From Pseudomonas maumuensis (GTDB taxonomy: Bacteria > Pseudomonadota > Gammaproteobacteria > Pseudomonadales > Pseudomonadaceae), in contig NZ_CP077077.1 in the NCBI RefSeq assembly GCF_019139675.1, positions 372,001 through 436,000 on the forward strand: DNA of 64,000 nucleotides. Direction: 5' to 3'. Under the pieces are notes generated by a model that was given only the letters and a program-made list of their open reading frames with translations, ran no database searches and was not told the DNA's origin. Both the position numbers and the translations under genes were made by a program. Shown one piece after another: positions 1 to 8,491 of the stretch. Numbering within the stretch: position 1 is the stretch's first letter; each line of letters starts with the position of its first letter.

Positions 1-1
1 G

Positions 2-685
2 GACGGCTTCGACGAGGAGGGCTTCCGTGCCGGCCTCGCCGAACGCAGCGAAGCCTTCGGCATGGCCTTCGAGCTGACTGCGCCCAACCACCGCCCCAAG
101 GTGGTGATCATGGTGTCCAAGGCCGACCATTGCCTGAACGACCTGCTGTACCGCCAGCGCATCGGCCAGTTGGCGATGGACGTGGTCGCGGTGGTGTCCA
201 ACCATCCCGACCTGGAGCCCCTGGCGCACTGGCACAAGATTCCCTACTACCACTTCGCCCTCGACCCCAACGACAAGCCGGCGCAGGAGCGCAAGGTGCT
301 GCAGGTGATCGAGGAGAGCGGCGCCGAACTCGTCATCCTCGCCCGCTACATGCAAGTGCTGTCGCCGGAGCTGTGCCGGCGGCTGGATGGTTGGGCGATC
401 AACATTCACCACTCGCTGCTGCCTGGGTTCAAGGGCGCCAAGCCGTATCACCAGGCCTACAACAAGGGCGTGAAGATGGTCGGCGCCACCGCGCACTACA
501 TCAACAACGACCTGGACGAAGGGCCGATCATCGCCCAGGGCGTGGAGGTGGTGGATCACAGCCACTACCCGGAAGACCTGATCGCCAAGGGGCGGGATAT
601 CGAGTGCCTGACCCTGGCGCGGGCGGTCGGCTATCACATCGAACGGCGGGTGTTCCTCAACGCCAATCGCACGGTCGTGCTCTGA
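2..685 (+). CDS. purU: Formyltetrahydrofolate deformylase, C-terminal part (5' end outside window)
   Basis: Hydrolyses 10-formyl-tetrahydrofolate to formate and THF, balancing one-carbon pools. The reading frame is open from the first full codon at position 2, so the visible 227 residues lack the N-terminal ACT domain and the gene begins upstream of the window. What remains is the formyltransferase-fold catalytic domain, with KVVIMVSKADHCLNDLL at its start. The family HHSLLP motif is present in INIHHSLLPGFKGAKPYHQA and the conserved Asp lies in NDLDEGPIIAQ. A GART-type PurN would not carry an N-terminal linker before KVVIMVSK. A REP pair follows, then fdhA on the same strand, so two C1 genes are neighbours here. 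Confidence 0.95.
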   Translation, partial: DGFDEEGFRAGLAERSEAFGMAFELTAPNHRPKVVIMVSKADHCLNDLLYRQRIGQLAMDVVAVVSNHPDLEPLAHWHKIPYYHFALDPNDKPAQERKVLQVIEESGAELVILARYMQVLSPELCRRLDGWAINIHHSLLPGFKGAKPYHQAYNKGVKMVGATAHYINNDLDEGPIIAQGVEVVDHSHYPEDLIAKGRDIECLTLARAVGYHIERRVFLNANRTVVL

Positions 686-691
686 TAGATC

Positions 692-811
692 GCCGGGGCT
701 GCTGCGCAGCCCTTTCGCTGGCAAGCCAGCTCCCACAGGTTCTGCGCGGACACTGTGGGAGCTGGCTTGTCGTGGCGACGAACCGCAGCGAATGGGCCGC
801 AAAGCGGCCCC
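692..811. repeat. REP element pair (inverted)
   Basis: Two divergent copies of the P. putida-type REP core (CTGGCAAGCCAGCTCCCACAG and its inverse CTGTGGGAGCTGGCTTG) are flanked by GGGCTGC..GCAGCCC and GGCCGC..GCGGCC arms. The pair lies between purU and fdhA and could fold as one long hairpin. From 812 to 971 I see only a short hairpin (915-932, GGAAAG/CTTTCC) and the fdhA ribosome binding site. Confidence 0.85.
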
Positions 812-971
812 AGGTTTTTGCGCCGCAAACAGGCATCCCCCTGTCGCATCCAGTCACCGCCCGATCCCCCATCAAGCCCACAATCCCTTCATTCCAGTAA
901 CACAGGCCGCCCACGGAAAGGCGGCGCTTTCCACCACCGCTGCATAAATACAAATCAAGCGAGGTAAGAGC

Positions 972-2171
972 ATGTCTGGTAACCGTGGAGTGGTGTATCT
1001 CGGCGCGGGCAAGGTCGAGGTGCAGAAGATCGACTACCCCAAGATGCAGGACCCGCGCGGCAAGAAGATCGAGCACGGTGTCATCCTCAAGGTGGTCTCC
1101 ACCAATATCTGCGGCTCCGACCAGCACATGGTCCGTGGCCGCACCACCGCCCAGGTCGGCCTGGTACTGGGCCACGAAATCACCGGTGAAATCGTCGAGA
1201 TGGGGCGTGACGTCGAACGCCTGAAGATCGGCGACCTGGTGTCGGTGCCGTTCAACGTCGCCTGCGGCCGTTGCCGTTCGTGCAAAGAGATGCACACCGG
1301 TGTCTGCCTTACCGTCAACCCGGCCCGCGCCGGCGGCGCCTACGGCTATGTCGACATGGGCGACTGGACCGGCGGCCAGGCCGAATACGTGCTGGTGCCG
1401 TACGCCGACTTCAACCTGCTGAAACTGCCGGACCGCGACAAGGCCATGGAGAAGATCCGCGACCTGACCTGCCTGTCCGACATCCTCCCTACCGGTTACC
1501 ACGGCGCCGTCACCGCAGGCGTTGGCCCAGGCAGCACCGTGTACGTCGCGGGAGCCGGCCCGGTCGGCCTGGCCGCCGCAGCGTCCGCCCGCCTGCTGGG
1601 CGCCGCCTGCGTGATCGTCGGCGACCTCAACCCGCTGCGCCTGGCCCACGCCAAGTCCCAGGGCTTCGAGGTGGTCGACCTGTCCAAGGACACCCCGCTG
1701 CACGAGCAGATCATCGATATCCTCGGCGAGCCGGAAGTGGACTGCGCGGTGGATGCCGTTGGCTTCGAGGCCCGTGGCCATGGCCATGAAGGCGCCAAGC
1801 ACGAAGCACCGGCCACCGTGCTCAACTCGCTGATGCAAGTGACTCGGGTCGCCGGCAAGATCGGTATCCCGGGCCTGTACGTGACCGAAGACCCGGGCGC
1901 GGTGGATGCCGCCGCCAAGATCGGCGCACTGAGCATCCGCTTCGGCCTCGGCTGGGCCAAGTCACACAGCTTCCACACCGGGCAGACCCCGACTATGAAG
2001 TACAACCGCCAGCTGATGCAGGCGATCATGTGGGATCGCATCAACATTGCTGAGGTGGTGGGGGTGCAGGTGATCAGCCTGGATCAGGCGCCCGAGGGGT
2101 ATGGCGAGTTTGATGCGGGGGTGCCGAAGAAGTTTGTGATTGATCCGCATAAGACGTTTAGTGCGGCTTGA
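972..2171 (+). CDS. fdhA: Glutathione-independent formaldehyde dehydrogenase (zinc-dependent, NAD)
   Basis: Oxidises formaldehyde to formate with tightly bound NAD and needs no glutathione. It is a cytoplasmic member of the zinc medium-chain dehydrogenases. The 399 residues match the length of the P. putida enzyme. The catalytic zinc ligands are visible in NICGSDQHM and GHEITGE. Structural zinc cysteines are in CGRCRSCKEMHTGVC, and the Rossmann glycines are in VAGAGPVGLAAAASA. The long C-terminal insertion of this subfamily (AKIGALSIRFGLGWAKSH) is also present. Start ATG 972 is preceded by GAGGTAAGAGC. The gene is monocistronic, with REPs upstream and a strong terminator at 2181. Together with purU it forms a local formaldehyde/formate detoxification cluster. 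Confidence 0.96.
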   Translation: MSGNRGVVYLGAGKVEVQKIDYPKMQDPRGKKIEHGVILKVVSTNICGSDQHMVRGRTTAQVGLVLGHEITGEIVEMGRDVERLKIGDLVSVPFNVACGRCRSCKEMHTGVCLTVNPARAGGAYGYVDMGDWTGGQAEYVLVPYADFNLLKLPDRDKAMEKIRDLTCLSDILPTGYHGAVTAGVGPGSTVYVAGAGPVGLAAAASARLLGAACVIVGDLNPLRLAHAKSQGFEVVDLSKDTPLHEQIIDILGEPEVDCAVDAVGFEARGHGHEGAKHEAPATVLNSLMQVTRVAGKIGIPGLYVTEDPGAVDAAAKIGALSIRFGLGWAKSHSFHTGQTPTMKYNRQLMQAIMWDRINIAEVVGVQVISLDQAPEGYGEFDAGVPKKFVIDPHKTFSAA

Positions 2172-2180
2172 TAGAATGCA

Positions 2181-2211
2181 CCAATGCCCCGTTTCGGGGC
2201 ATTGGTTTTTT
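2181..2211 (+). terminator. Rho-independent terminator of fdhA
   Basis: The stem CCAATGCCCC / GGGGCATTGG with a GTTTC loop is followed directly by a run of six T. It starts 10 bases after the fdhA stop. Confidence 0.92.
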
Positions 2212-2254
2212 AGATGTTTAACGTACTGTTATGCAGGGCTGGTGGGAGTGTCAG

Positions 2255-3067
2255 TTAAGACTCCCCCAGTCTCAGTACTTGGTTTGCTTTTGAAATGTCA
2301 CTCTGGAGTGATGGCTGAATAGCTCTTAACTCTAGCCAGTCACCTATGAAATTGTATTGTGCTCGCAAGAATTTCATTTGTGATTGAGCCGTTGTTTCGG
2401 CTTCACTGGCCCGATTGTAATGCGCTCTTTCACCCCTGTCTGAGCCGGTACTTCTCGCCATGGTTTTTTGAGCTGTTTCTACTTGTTTCTCTTGCGCGAT
2501 GTATTGCTGGGCGTGTGCTCTTGAGTTGTATCGGTTGAATTTTTCGATTAACGCATTCGACTCATTAATTCCTTTGGATATGGCTTCTTTGTACTCTGTT
2601 CCCAGTTTGACTGGTTTGTTCGCGTTAAGCATGCGTTTCCCATTTTCTGTGAAAGACTCGAACAGCCTTCCCTGATCGATTCCAATGGGGTCCAGTAAAT
2701 GCCCAAGGGGCCTTTTAATAACAACGTGACCGCTTGGATCAATGTTATTGATGGGGTCACCTGAGCAGTACATGTAGCTATTGATGCCGCCGCCACCGAA
2801 TGGGCTTAGGTGGTCCGCCGAGATGAAACGCATTAATTGTGGGTTGAATACTCGATATCCGTTACCCAGCAGGTAGTGGCCAGTGTCTTCACGTAGTTGA
2901 GCGTTGAAACCTAAGGCAAGGGGCTTGGTTAATACTGCGGAGAAGCCTCCGTAAGGCGCATACGATAATCTACGTTCGTCCGACAGTTGGCGGTGGAGCA
3001 GAATGGATCCTTGCATGTCTGAAGCCAGCAAGCTGATGCCTGACTTGAGCTTGTATTGTTGTGCCAT
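2255..3067 (-). CDS. Orphan RHS repeat-associated core protein with unique C-terminal domain
   Basis: This is a 270-residue protein. Residues about 70-115 carry the RHS core signature (TGHYLLGNGYRVFNPQLMRF, DHLSPFGGGG, NSYMYCSGDPINNIDPSGH), which normally precedes a variable toxin tip. The remaining roughly 155 residues are charged and helical-looking (AQQYIAQEKQVETAQKTMAR) and I do not recognise them. The start is ATG at 3067, behind GGAG on the minus strand. A longer frame begins with TTG at 3121 without a ribosome binding site. Upstream YD repeats of a full RHS protein are absent. Short stand-alone RHS genes of this kind are common in P. putida. Base composition is visibly more AT-rich than its neighbours, suggesting acquisition. 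No immunity gene is evident next to it. Confidence 0.8.
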   Translation of the reverse strand: MAQQYKLKSGISLLASDMQGSILLHRQLSDERRLSYAPYGGFSAVLTKPLALGFNAQLREDTGHYLLGNGYRVFNPQLMRFISADHLSPFGGGGINSYMYCSGDPINNIDPSGHVVIKRPLGHLLDPIGIDQGRLFESFTENGKRMLNANKPVKLGTEYKEAISKGINESNALIEKFNRYNSRAHAQQYIAQEKQVETAQKTMARSTGSDRGERAHYNRASEAETTAQSQMKFLRAQYNFIGDWLELRAIQPSLQSDISKANQVLRLGES

Positions 3068-3270
3068 GTGAGCTCCGTCTGGAAGCAGGTTTTGCTCCAC
3101 TCTGCGACGAAGGTTAGCCAAGTGACAACTGGCAAAAATATCAGGTCTGCGGAAACCTCCTACTGATTCTCGGGTTGTTTCTCACTGGATTCATGAGAGT
3201 GCAGGAAATATCCTGCGCGATCTGTCGATGCACGTCTGATTGTCCGAGGAAATCCTGCTCACTAGGCTCT

Positions 3271-3424
3271 CCCGGTCGCTGTCGGTTCAGCGATCGGGTG
3301 TGGAAACCCGGATACGCATTCTGGAACGTGTCGTCATGGCGGCTGTACGCGGGAGGCTTTATGCCTACCGGGTTTTCCTGAATGCATCCGGGTTTCCACC
3401 CCGTGTACAGCTGCCACCATTTTT
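3271..3424 (+). promoter_or_regulatory. Highly structured leader upstream of the DUF6124 gene
   Basis: Bases 3068-3469 hold no convincing gene but several strong inverted repeats. 3271-3298 is an 11-bp stem (CCCGGTCGCTG / CAGCGATCGGG, one G-U pair) with a 6-base loop. A 27-30 base imperfect inverted repeat pairs 3295-3324 (GGTGTGGAAACCCGGAT core) with 3376-3402 (ATCCGGGTTTCCACCCC core). A second pair (TGGCGGCTGTACGCGGG, 3337-3353; CCCGTGTACAGCTGCCA, 3399-3415) interlocks with the first. A small perfect hairpin (GCAGGA/TCCTGC) lies at 3201-3216. What the structure does is unknown. Confidence 0.5.
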
Positions 3425-3469
3425 GTGTGGAAACGAATGGTGCAGCATCACTGCATTCAGGTGACTGCC

Positions 3470-3778
3470 ATGAAAAAAATCGTTCCCGACCCACCCGAAG
3501 ACCTCCACGCCAAATTCCAGCTCCCACCCGGTCAATCCCTCTCCACCGCCATCCTCGAAGGCGCCGTGCCCATCGAGGAAGTGCTGATGAACGTCTGCCA
3601 TTTCATGTTCATCGCCTATACCGACGGCTACCACGCCCAGGAACTGGCGACCGAAGGCGATCTGAAGCAGCTCCAGGCGTCGAGCCTGCAGCACCTGACC
3701 GTCGCCTGGGGGCAGGTCGATGCGTTGGTGGGGGCGTTGAAGCAGGTGCCTGCATCGGGGTTCTATCAGCCGGGTTGA
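3470..3778 (+). CDS. DUF6124 (formerly DUF3077) family protein
   Basis: A small soluble protein of 102 residues starting MKKIVPDPPEDLHAKF. The pattern PPEDL..FQLPPGQSLSTAI followed by VPIEEVLMNVCHFMFIAYTDGY matches a Pseudomonas-restricted family of unknown function that I recall as DUF6124/DUF3077. The family is often multicopy in P. putida genomes. The longer frame from 3425 runs through the structured leader. ATG 3470 is preferred because AGGTGAC lies just upstream and MKKI is the usual start. It is followed at once by a REP pair. Its function is not known and nothing in the context reveals it. Confidence 0.75.
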   Translation: MKKIVPDPPEDLHAKFQLPPGQSLSTAILEGAVPIEEVLMNVCHFMFIAYTDGYHAQELATEGDLKQLQASSLQHLTVAWGQVDALVGALKQVPASGFYQPG

Positions 3779-3782
3779 AATA

Positions 3783-3896
3783 GCCGGGGCCGCAGTGCGG
3801 CCTATCGCCGGCAAGCCGGCTCCCACAGGACCACGCAGGGCTTAGGCTATCGCGCAATCCACTGTGGGAGCTGGCTTGCCAGCGATTGGCCCTGGG
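3783..3896. repeat. REP element pair (inverted)
   Basis: CGCCGGCAAGCCGGCTCCCACAG and its inverse (CTGTGGGAGCTGGCTTGCCAGCGATTGG) are separated by about 40 bases. It fills most of the space between the DUF6124 and DUF2780 genes. Confidence 0.85.
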
Positions 3897-3987
3897 ATGA
3901 ACACCGATGGCCGGCCCGGAACAAACCCCCGGCACCCCAGTCCAACCCCTCGTTTCCCGGCCATTTCGGCCGACGAGGTCTCTCCCG

Positions 3988-4557
3988 ATGAAAGCATTCA
4001 CCCTGGCAACTCTGATGACCCTGGCTGCAAGCCCGGTGTTCGCCTTCAACCTGAGCGACGCGGCCAATGCCGTCTCGGCCATACAGAACCAGAACCAACA
4101 GGCCCAGGGGCAAGCGCCAGCCGCCCAGGCCAACCTGCTCAATACGCTGGGCAGCGAATTGAAGATCACCCCCGAGCAGGCTATCGGCGGCGCGGGGGCC
4201 ATGTTGGGCCTGGCGCGCAACAACCTCAGCGGCGATGACTACGGGCAGTTGACCAAGGCCGTGCCGGGGCTCGACCTGCTGTCCGGCAACAATGCGCTGG
4301 GTGGGCTGAACGGCCTGGGGCAGTTGCTGGGCAATGACAAGAACAGCTCGGCTTTGAGCAATGCGCTAGGCGGTGAAGTCGAGAACCGCAATGACCTGGA
4401 CAACGCCTTCAAGGCGCTGGGCATGGATACCGGGATGATCGGCCAGTTCGCGCCGTTGATCCTGCAGTACCTGGGGCAGCAGGGGATTGCCGGGTCGTTG
4501 CTGCAAAACCTGGGAAGTTTGTGGGGTAGCCCGGCGGTAGCCACCCCGTCGGTCTGA
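3988..4557 (+). CDS. Exported DUF2780 (VcgC/VcgE-like) protein
   Basis: A 189-residue protein with an N-terminal signal peptide (MKAFTLATLMTLAASPVFA, cleavage expected after the second Ala-x-Ala), so it is probably periplasmic. The mature part has the pattern AGAMLGLARNNLS, then VPGLDLLSG and FKALGMDTGMIGQFAPLIL..GQQGIAGSLLQNL, typical of DUF2780. No catalytic residues are known for the family. The start is ATG 3988, with GAGG nine bases upstream. A longer frame from 3907 would have no signal peptide at its N-terminus and runs out of a REP element. The gene ends 10 bases before a strong hairpin, so it is monocistronic. Confidence 0.8.
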   Translation: MKAFTLATLMTLAASPVFAFNLSDAANAVSAIQNQNQQAQGQAPAAQANLLNTLGSELKITPEQAIGGAGAMLGLARNNLSGDDYGQLTKAVPGLDLLSGNNALGGLNGLGQLLGNDKNSSALSNALGGEVENRNDLDNAFKALGMDTGMIGQFAPLILQYLGQQGIAGSLLQNLGSLWGSPAVATPSV

Positions 4558-4567
4558 TCCAAGATGT

Positions 4568-4596
4568 TGTAGGAGCGGGGCAAGCCCGCTCCTACA
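4568..4596. terminator. Hairpin between convergent genes
   Basis: The perfect stem TGTAGGAGCGGG / CCCGCTCCTACA with a five-base loop lies between the convergent DUF2780 gene and permease gene. There is no long T-run, so it may be a terminator or a REP-derived hairpin. Confidence 0.6.
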
Positions 4597-4610
4597 GAAA
4601 ATGTGTGGGA

Positions 4611-5960
<1,350 letters not shown>

Positions 5961-6092
5961 CGATCGATCCTGGCTTTTCTTGTAGTTGTGGTTGATCGAT
6001 TTTTATCCACTCAGGCGGGTGGTGACAAACAAAGAGTTGCTTATGTCGATTATAAATCTGGATTTTAATCGGGGTTTGGTGGGGTATTCATA

Positions 6093-6124
6093 GGCCCTAT
6101 CGCGGGCAAGAGCGCGACAGGGCC
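6093..6124 (-). terminator. Hairpin downstream of the acyltransferase gene
   Basis: The imperfect stem GGCCCT.TCGCG / CGCGA.AGGGCC lies just after the acyltransferase stop, in the 171-base gap before the permease start. It lacks a clear T-run on the minus strand. The rest of the gap is AT-rich and probably carries the permease promoter. Confidence 0.5.
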
Positions 6125-6131
6125 ATTGGTT

Positions 6132-7019
6132 TCAGCGCATCTCTGCGCGCAATTGCGCGATCCGCTGGTCTTTGTCCAGCCACAGCTGGTTGACCCAGGC
6201 CTGCACGGTCTGGCGGAACGCCGGGTCGTTCTCGTAATCGCCCTCACACAGCGCCGGGTCCAGTTCGCGCACGCGGATGTCGATGATCACCCGGCTGATG
6301 CTGCCGTTGAGCAGGTCCCAGAACCCCGGCGCCTTGTCGCCCGGGTAGACGATGGTCACATCGAGCAGCGCATCCAGCTGCTCGCCCAGCGCCGCCAGCA
6401 CGAAAGCCACGCCGCCGGCCTTGGGCTTGAGCAGGTGACGGTAGGGCGATTGCTGCTCGGCGCGCTTGGCCTCGGTGAAGCGGGTGCCTTCGAGGTAGTT
6501 GACCACCGTCACTGGCTGGCGCTTGAACAGCTCGCAGGCGGCCTTGGTGATCTCCAGGTCCTTGCCCTTGAGTTCGGGGTGCTTGTCGAGGAAGGCCTTG
6601 CTGTAGCGCTTCATGAACGGGTAATCCAGGCCCCACCAGGCCAGGCCCAGCAGCGGTACCCAGATCAGCTCTTTCTTGAGGAAGAATTTGAAGAACGGCA
6701 CGCGGCGGTTGAGGCTCTCGATCAGCGCCGGGATATCCACCCAGGTCTGGTGATTGCTCACGCACAGGTACGAGGTGTCCTGGCGCAGCGTGTCGACGCC
6801 GCGGATGTCCCATTGGGTGGGGATGCATAGGGCGAAGATGGCCTTGTCGATTTCCGACCAGGTTTCGGCGATCCACATCACCGCGGCCGACGCGTAGTCG
6901 CGGCCACGGCCCGGCAGCACCAGCTTGAGCAGGGCGAAGACCAGCAGCGGGCCGATCAGCACCAGGGTGTTGAGCAGCAGCAGGGTGAGGGTGAGGATGC
7001 CGGTCAGCAGGCGACGCAT
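6132..7019 (-). CDS. Membrane 1-acyl-glycerol-3-phosphate-type acyltransferase (YihG-like, PlsC family)
   Basis: The protein has 295 residues. An N-terminal membrane helix pair (TLTLLLLNTLVLIGPLLVFAL) is followed by a PlsC domain. The HX4D catalytic motif is seen as NHQTWVD at about residues 89-95, the substrate-binding EGTRFT motif at about 176-181, and KPKAGGVAF after it. The family transfers acyl chains to lysophosphatidic acid or related lysophospholipids at the inner membrane. The E. coli homologue YihG acts alongside PlsC and influences membrane acyl composition. It is a single gene, divergent from the retropepsin-like gene at 7202. The exact acyl and acceptor preference is unknown. Confidence 0.87.
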   Translation of the reverse strand: MRRLLTGILTLTLLLLNTLVLIGPLLVFALLKLVLPGRGRDYASAAVMWIAETWSEIDKAIFALCIPTQWDIRGVDTLRQDTSYLCVSNHQTWVDIPALIESLNRRVPFFKFFLKKELIWVPLLGLAWWGLDYPFMKRYSKAFLDKHPELKGKDLEITKAACELFKRQPVTVVNYLEGTRFTEAKRAEQQSPYRHLLKPKAGGVAFVLAALGEQLDALLDVTIVYPGDKAPGFWDLLNGSISRVIIDIRVRELDPALCEGDYENDPAFRQTVQAWVNQLWLDKDQRIAQLRAEMR

Positions 7020-7201
7020 AAGGGGACTCTTGTTGTGTGAGGTGAACGGTTGGCAATGATAAGCAGGGTATGGCCCTTAGCCAAACGTCGTACGTCCATT
7101 AACTGGGACAAATGTTTCACATTATGTTGTTTAACCTGTGGCGACGAACCTATCCTGCCCGCACAGTCTAAGCACTGACCCCTCTCAAGGAAGCCTGCCC
7201 T

Positions 7202-7702
7202 GTGAAACCCTTGCTTGCCCTGCTGTCCCTTCTGGCGCTGCCGGTAATGGCCGCCGAACCGACGCTCTATGGCCGTTACGAGAACATCAAGCTGCCGGAG
7301 ATCGGCCAGACCCTCAAAGCCAAGATGGATACCGGCGCCTGGACCGCTTCGCTGTCGGCCAAGGACATCGAGATGTTCACCCGTGATGGCAACGAGTGGG
7401 TGCGCTTCCGCCTGGCGACCGAGGGCGCCAGCGACAAGCTCTACGAGCATGAAGTGTCGCGTATCAGCAAGATCAAGAACCGCGCCGAGGAAGATGACGA
7501 GGAGGAGTCGCCAGCGCTCTCGCATCGCCCGGTGATCGACCTGGAAATGTGCCTGGGCGATGTGAAACGCACCGTGGAGGTCAACCTGGTCGACCGCAGC
7601 AATTTCCGCTATCCGCTGTTGATCGGCTCCAAGGCCCTGCGCAAGTTCAAGGCGGCGGTGGATCCGCGCGAGAAGTTCACGGCAGGCAAGCCGGGCTGCT
7701 GA
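7202..7702 (+). CDS. Exported retropepsin-like protein (RimK-associated / 'ATP-dependent zinc protease' family)
   Basis: A 166-residue protein. It starts with GTG at 7202 behind AAGGAAG and has a clear signal peptide (MKPLLALLSLLALPVMAAEP). The mature part contains the aspartic-protease-like triad MDTGAWTASLSA at about residue 42, and a C-terminal LLIGSKALRKF strand reminiscent of retropepsins. The domain (PF05618 as I recall) was historically labelled ATP-dependent zinc protease, though no ATP or zinc motif is visible. Members are periplasmic in Pseudomonas, and I recall related proteins (RloA) in P. aeruginosa. A central acidic stretch (AEEDDEEESPA) is notable. It stands upstream of creB but is separated from it by a large hairpin. 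Confidence 0.78.
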   Translation: MKPLLALLSLLALPVMAAEPTLYGRYENIKLPEIGQTLKAKMDTGAWTASLSAKDIEMFTRDGNEWVRFRLATEGASDKLYEHEVSRISKIKNRAEEDDEEESPALSHRPVIDLEMCLGDVKRTVEVNLVDRSNFRYPLLIGSKALRKFKAAVDPREKFTAGKPGC

Positions 7703-7729
7703 TACAGCAGTTGCAAGCATAGAGCGACA

Positions 7730-7793
7730 AGCTGCAAGAAACGGCGGATCGGTGTAAGTTGCCGCGATCCGCTTTCACTTGAAGCTTGCAGCT
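7730..7793 (+). other. Nested inverted repeats upstream of creB
   Basis: The outer arms AGCTGCAAG (7730-7738) and CTTGCAGCT (7785-7793) enclose an inner stem GCGGATCG (7744-7751) / CGATCCGC (7765-7772). The structure fills the 108-base space between the retropepsin-like gene and creB. It may act as a terminator/attenuator or be a REP-like repeat. No T-run follows. Confidence 0.5.
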
Positions 7794-7810
7794 CGAGGCT
7801 TGCCGCTCAG

Positions 7811-8491
7811 ATGCCCCACATCCTCATCGTCGAAGACGAATCCGCCATCGCCGACACCCTCATCTACGCCCTGCAGGCCGATGGCCACAGCACCGAGTGG
7901 GTGACCCTCGGCAGCGCCGCCGTCGAGCAGCAGCGCCTGCGCCCGGCCGACCTGGTGATCCTCGATATCGGCCTGCCCGATATCAGTGGCTTCGAGACCT
8001 GCCGCCAGCTGCGCCGCTTCAGCGAGGTGCCGGTGATGTTCCTCAGCGCCCGCGACGCCGAGATCGACCGCGTGCTGGGCCTGGAGATCGGCGCCGACGA
8101 CTACGTGGTCAAACCGTTCAGCCCACGCGAGGTGGCGGCGCGGGTGCGGGCGATCCTCAAGCGCATGGCGCCGAGGGTTGAAGTGGCCAGCGACAGCACG
8201 CCGTTCCAGCTCGATACCCTGGCGATGCGCATCAGCTACCGGGGCCAGGCGCTGGCGCTCACCCGCCACGAGTTCCGCTTGCTGCAAAGCCTGCTCGAGC
8301 AACCGCGCCGGGTGTTCAGCCGCGAGCAACTGCTCGATGGCTTGGGCGTGGCTTCGGACGTGGGCTACGAGCGCACCATCGACAGCCATATCAAGAGCCT
8401 GCGCGCCAAGCTGCGCCAGGTCGCCCCTGACGCCGAGGCGATCCAGACGCATCGCGGCCTGGGCTACAGCTACAGCCCGGAGCACGCCTGA
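7811..8491 (+). CDS. creB: Two-component response regulator CreB (OmpR/PhoB family)
   Basis: A cytoplasmic transcription factor of 226 residues. The N-terminal receiver shows the acidic pair in LIVEDES, the phospho-acceptor Asp in LVILDIGLPDISGFE, the switch Ser in FLSARDAEID and Lys in DDYVVKPFSPRE. A winged-helix DNA-binding domain follows (RHEFRLLQSLLEQPRRVFSR, then YERTIDSHIKSLRAKLR, HRGLGYSY). The identity as CreB rests on the creB-creC-creD order. The stop codon overlaps the creC start. In Aeromonas and Pseudomonas this system (also called BlrAB) responds to beta-lactams or peptidoglycan stress and activates creD through tandem TTCAC-type sites. A candidate tag is seen at 10002. Confidence 0.92.
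   Translation: MPHILIVEDESAIADTLIYALQADGHSTEWVTLGSAAVEQQRLRPADLVILDIGLPDISGFETCRQLRRFSEVPVMFLSARDAEIDRVLGLEIGADDYVVKPFSPREVAARVRAILKRMAPRVEVASDSTPFQLDTLAMRISYRGQALALTRHEFRLLQSLLEQPRRVFSREQLLDGLGVASDVGYERTIDSHIKSLRAKLRQVAPDAEAIQTHRGLGYSYSPEHA

Noticed and set aside
657..1838. Minus-strand frame of 393 codons over fdhA
   Set aside because: Shadow of fdhA, whose zinc and NAD motifs are intact on the plus strand.
3141..3527. Minus-strand frame of 128 codons across the DUF6124 leader
   Set aside because: It overlaps the DUF6124 start and runs through inverted repeats. The product has no recognisable features.
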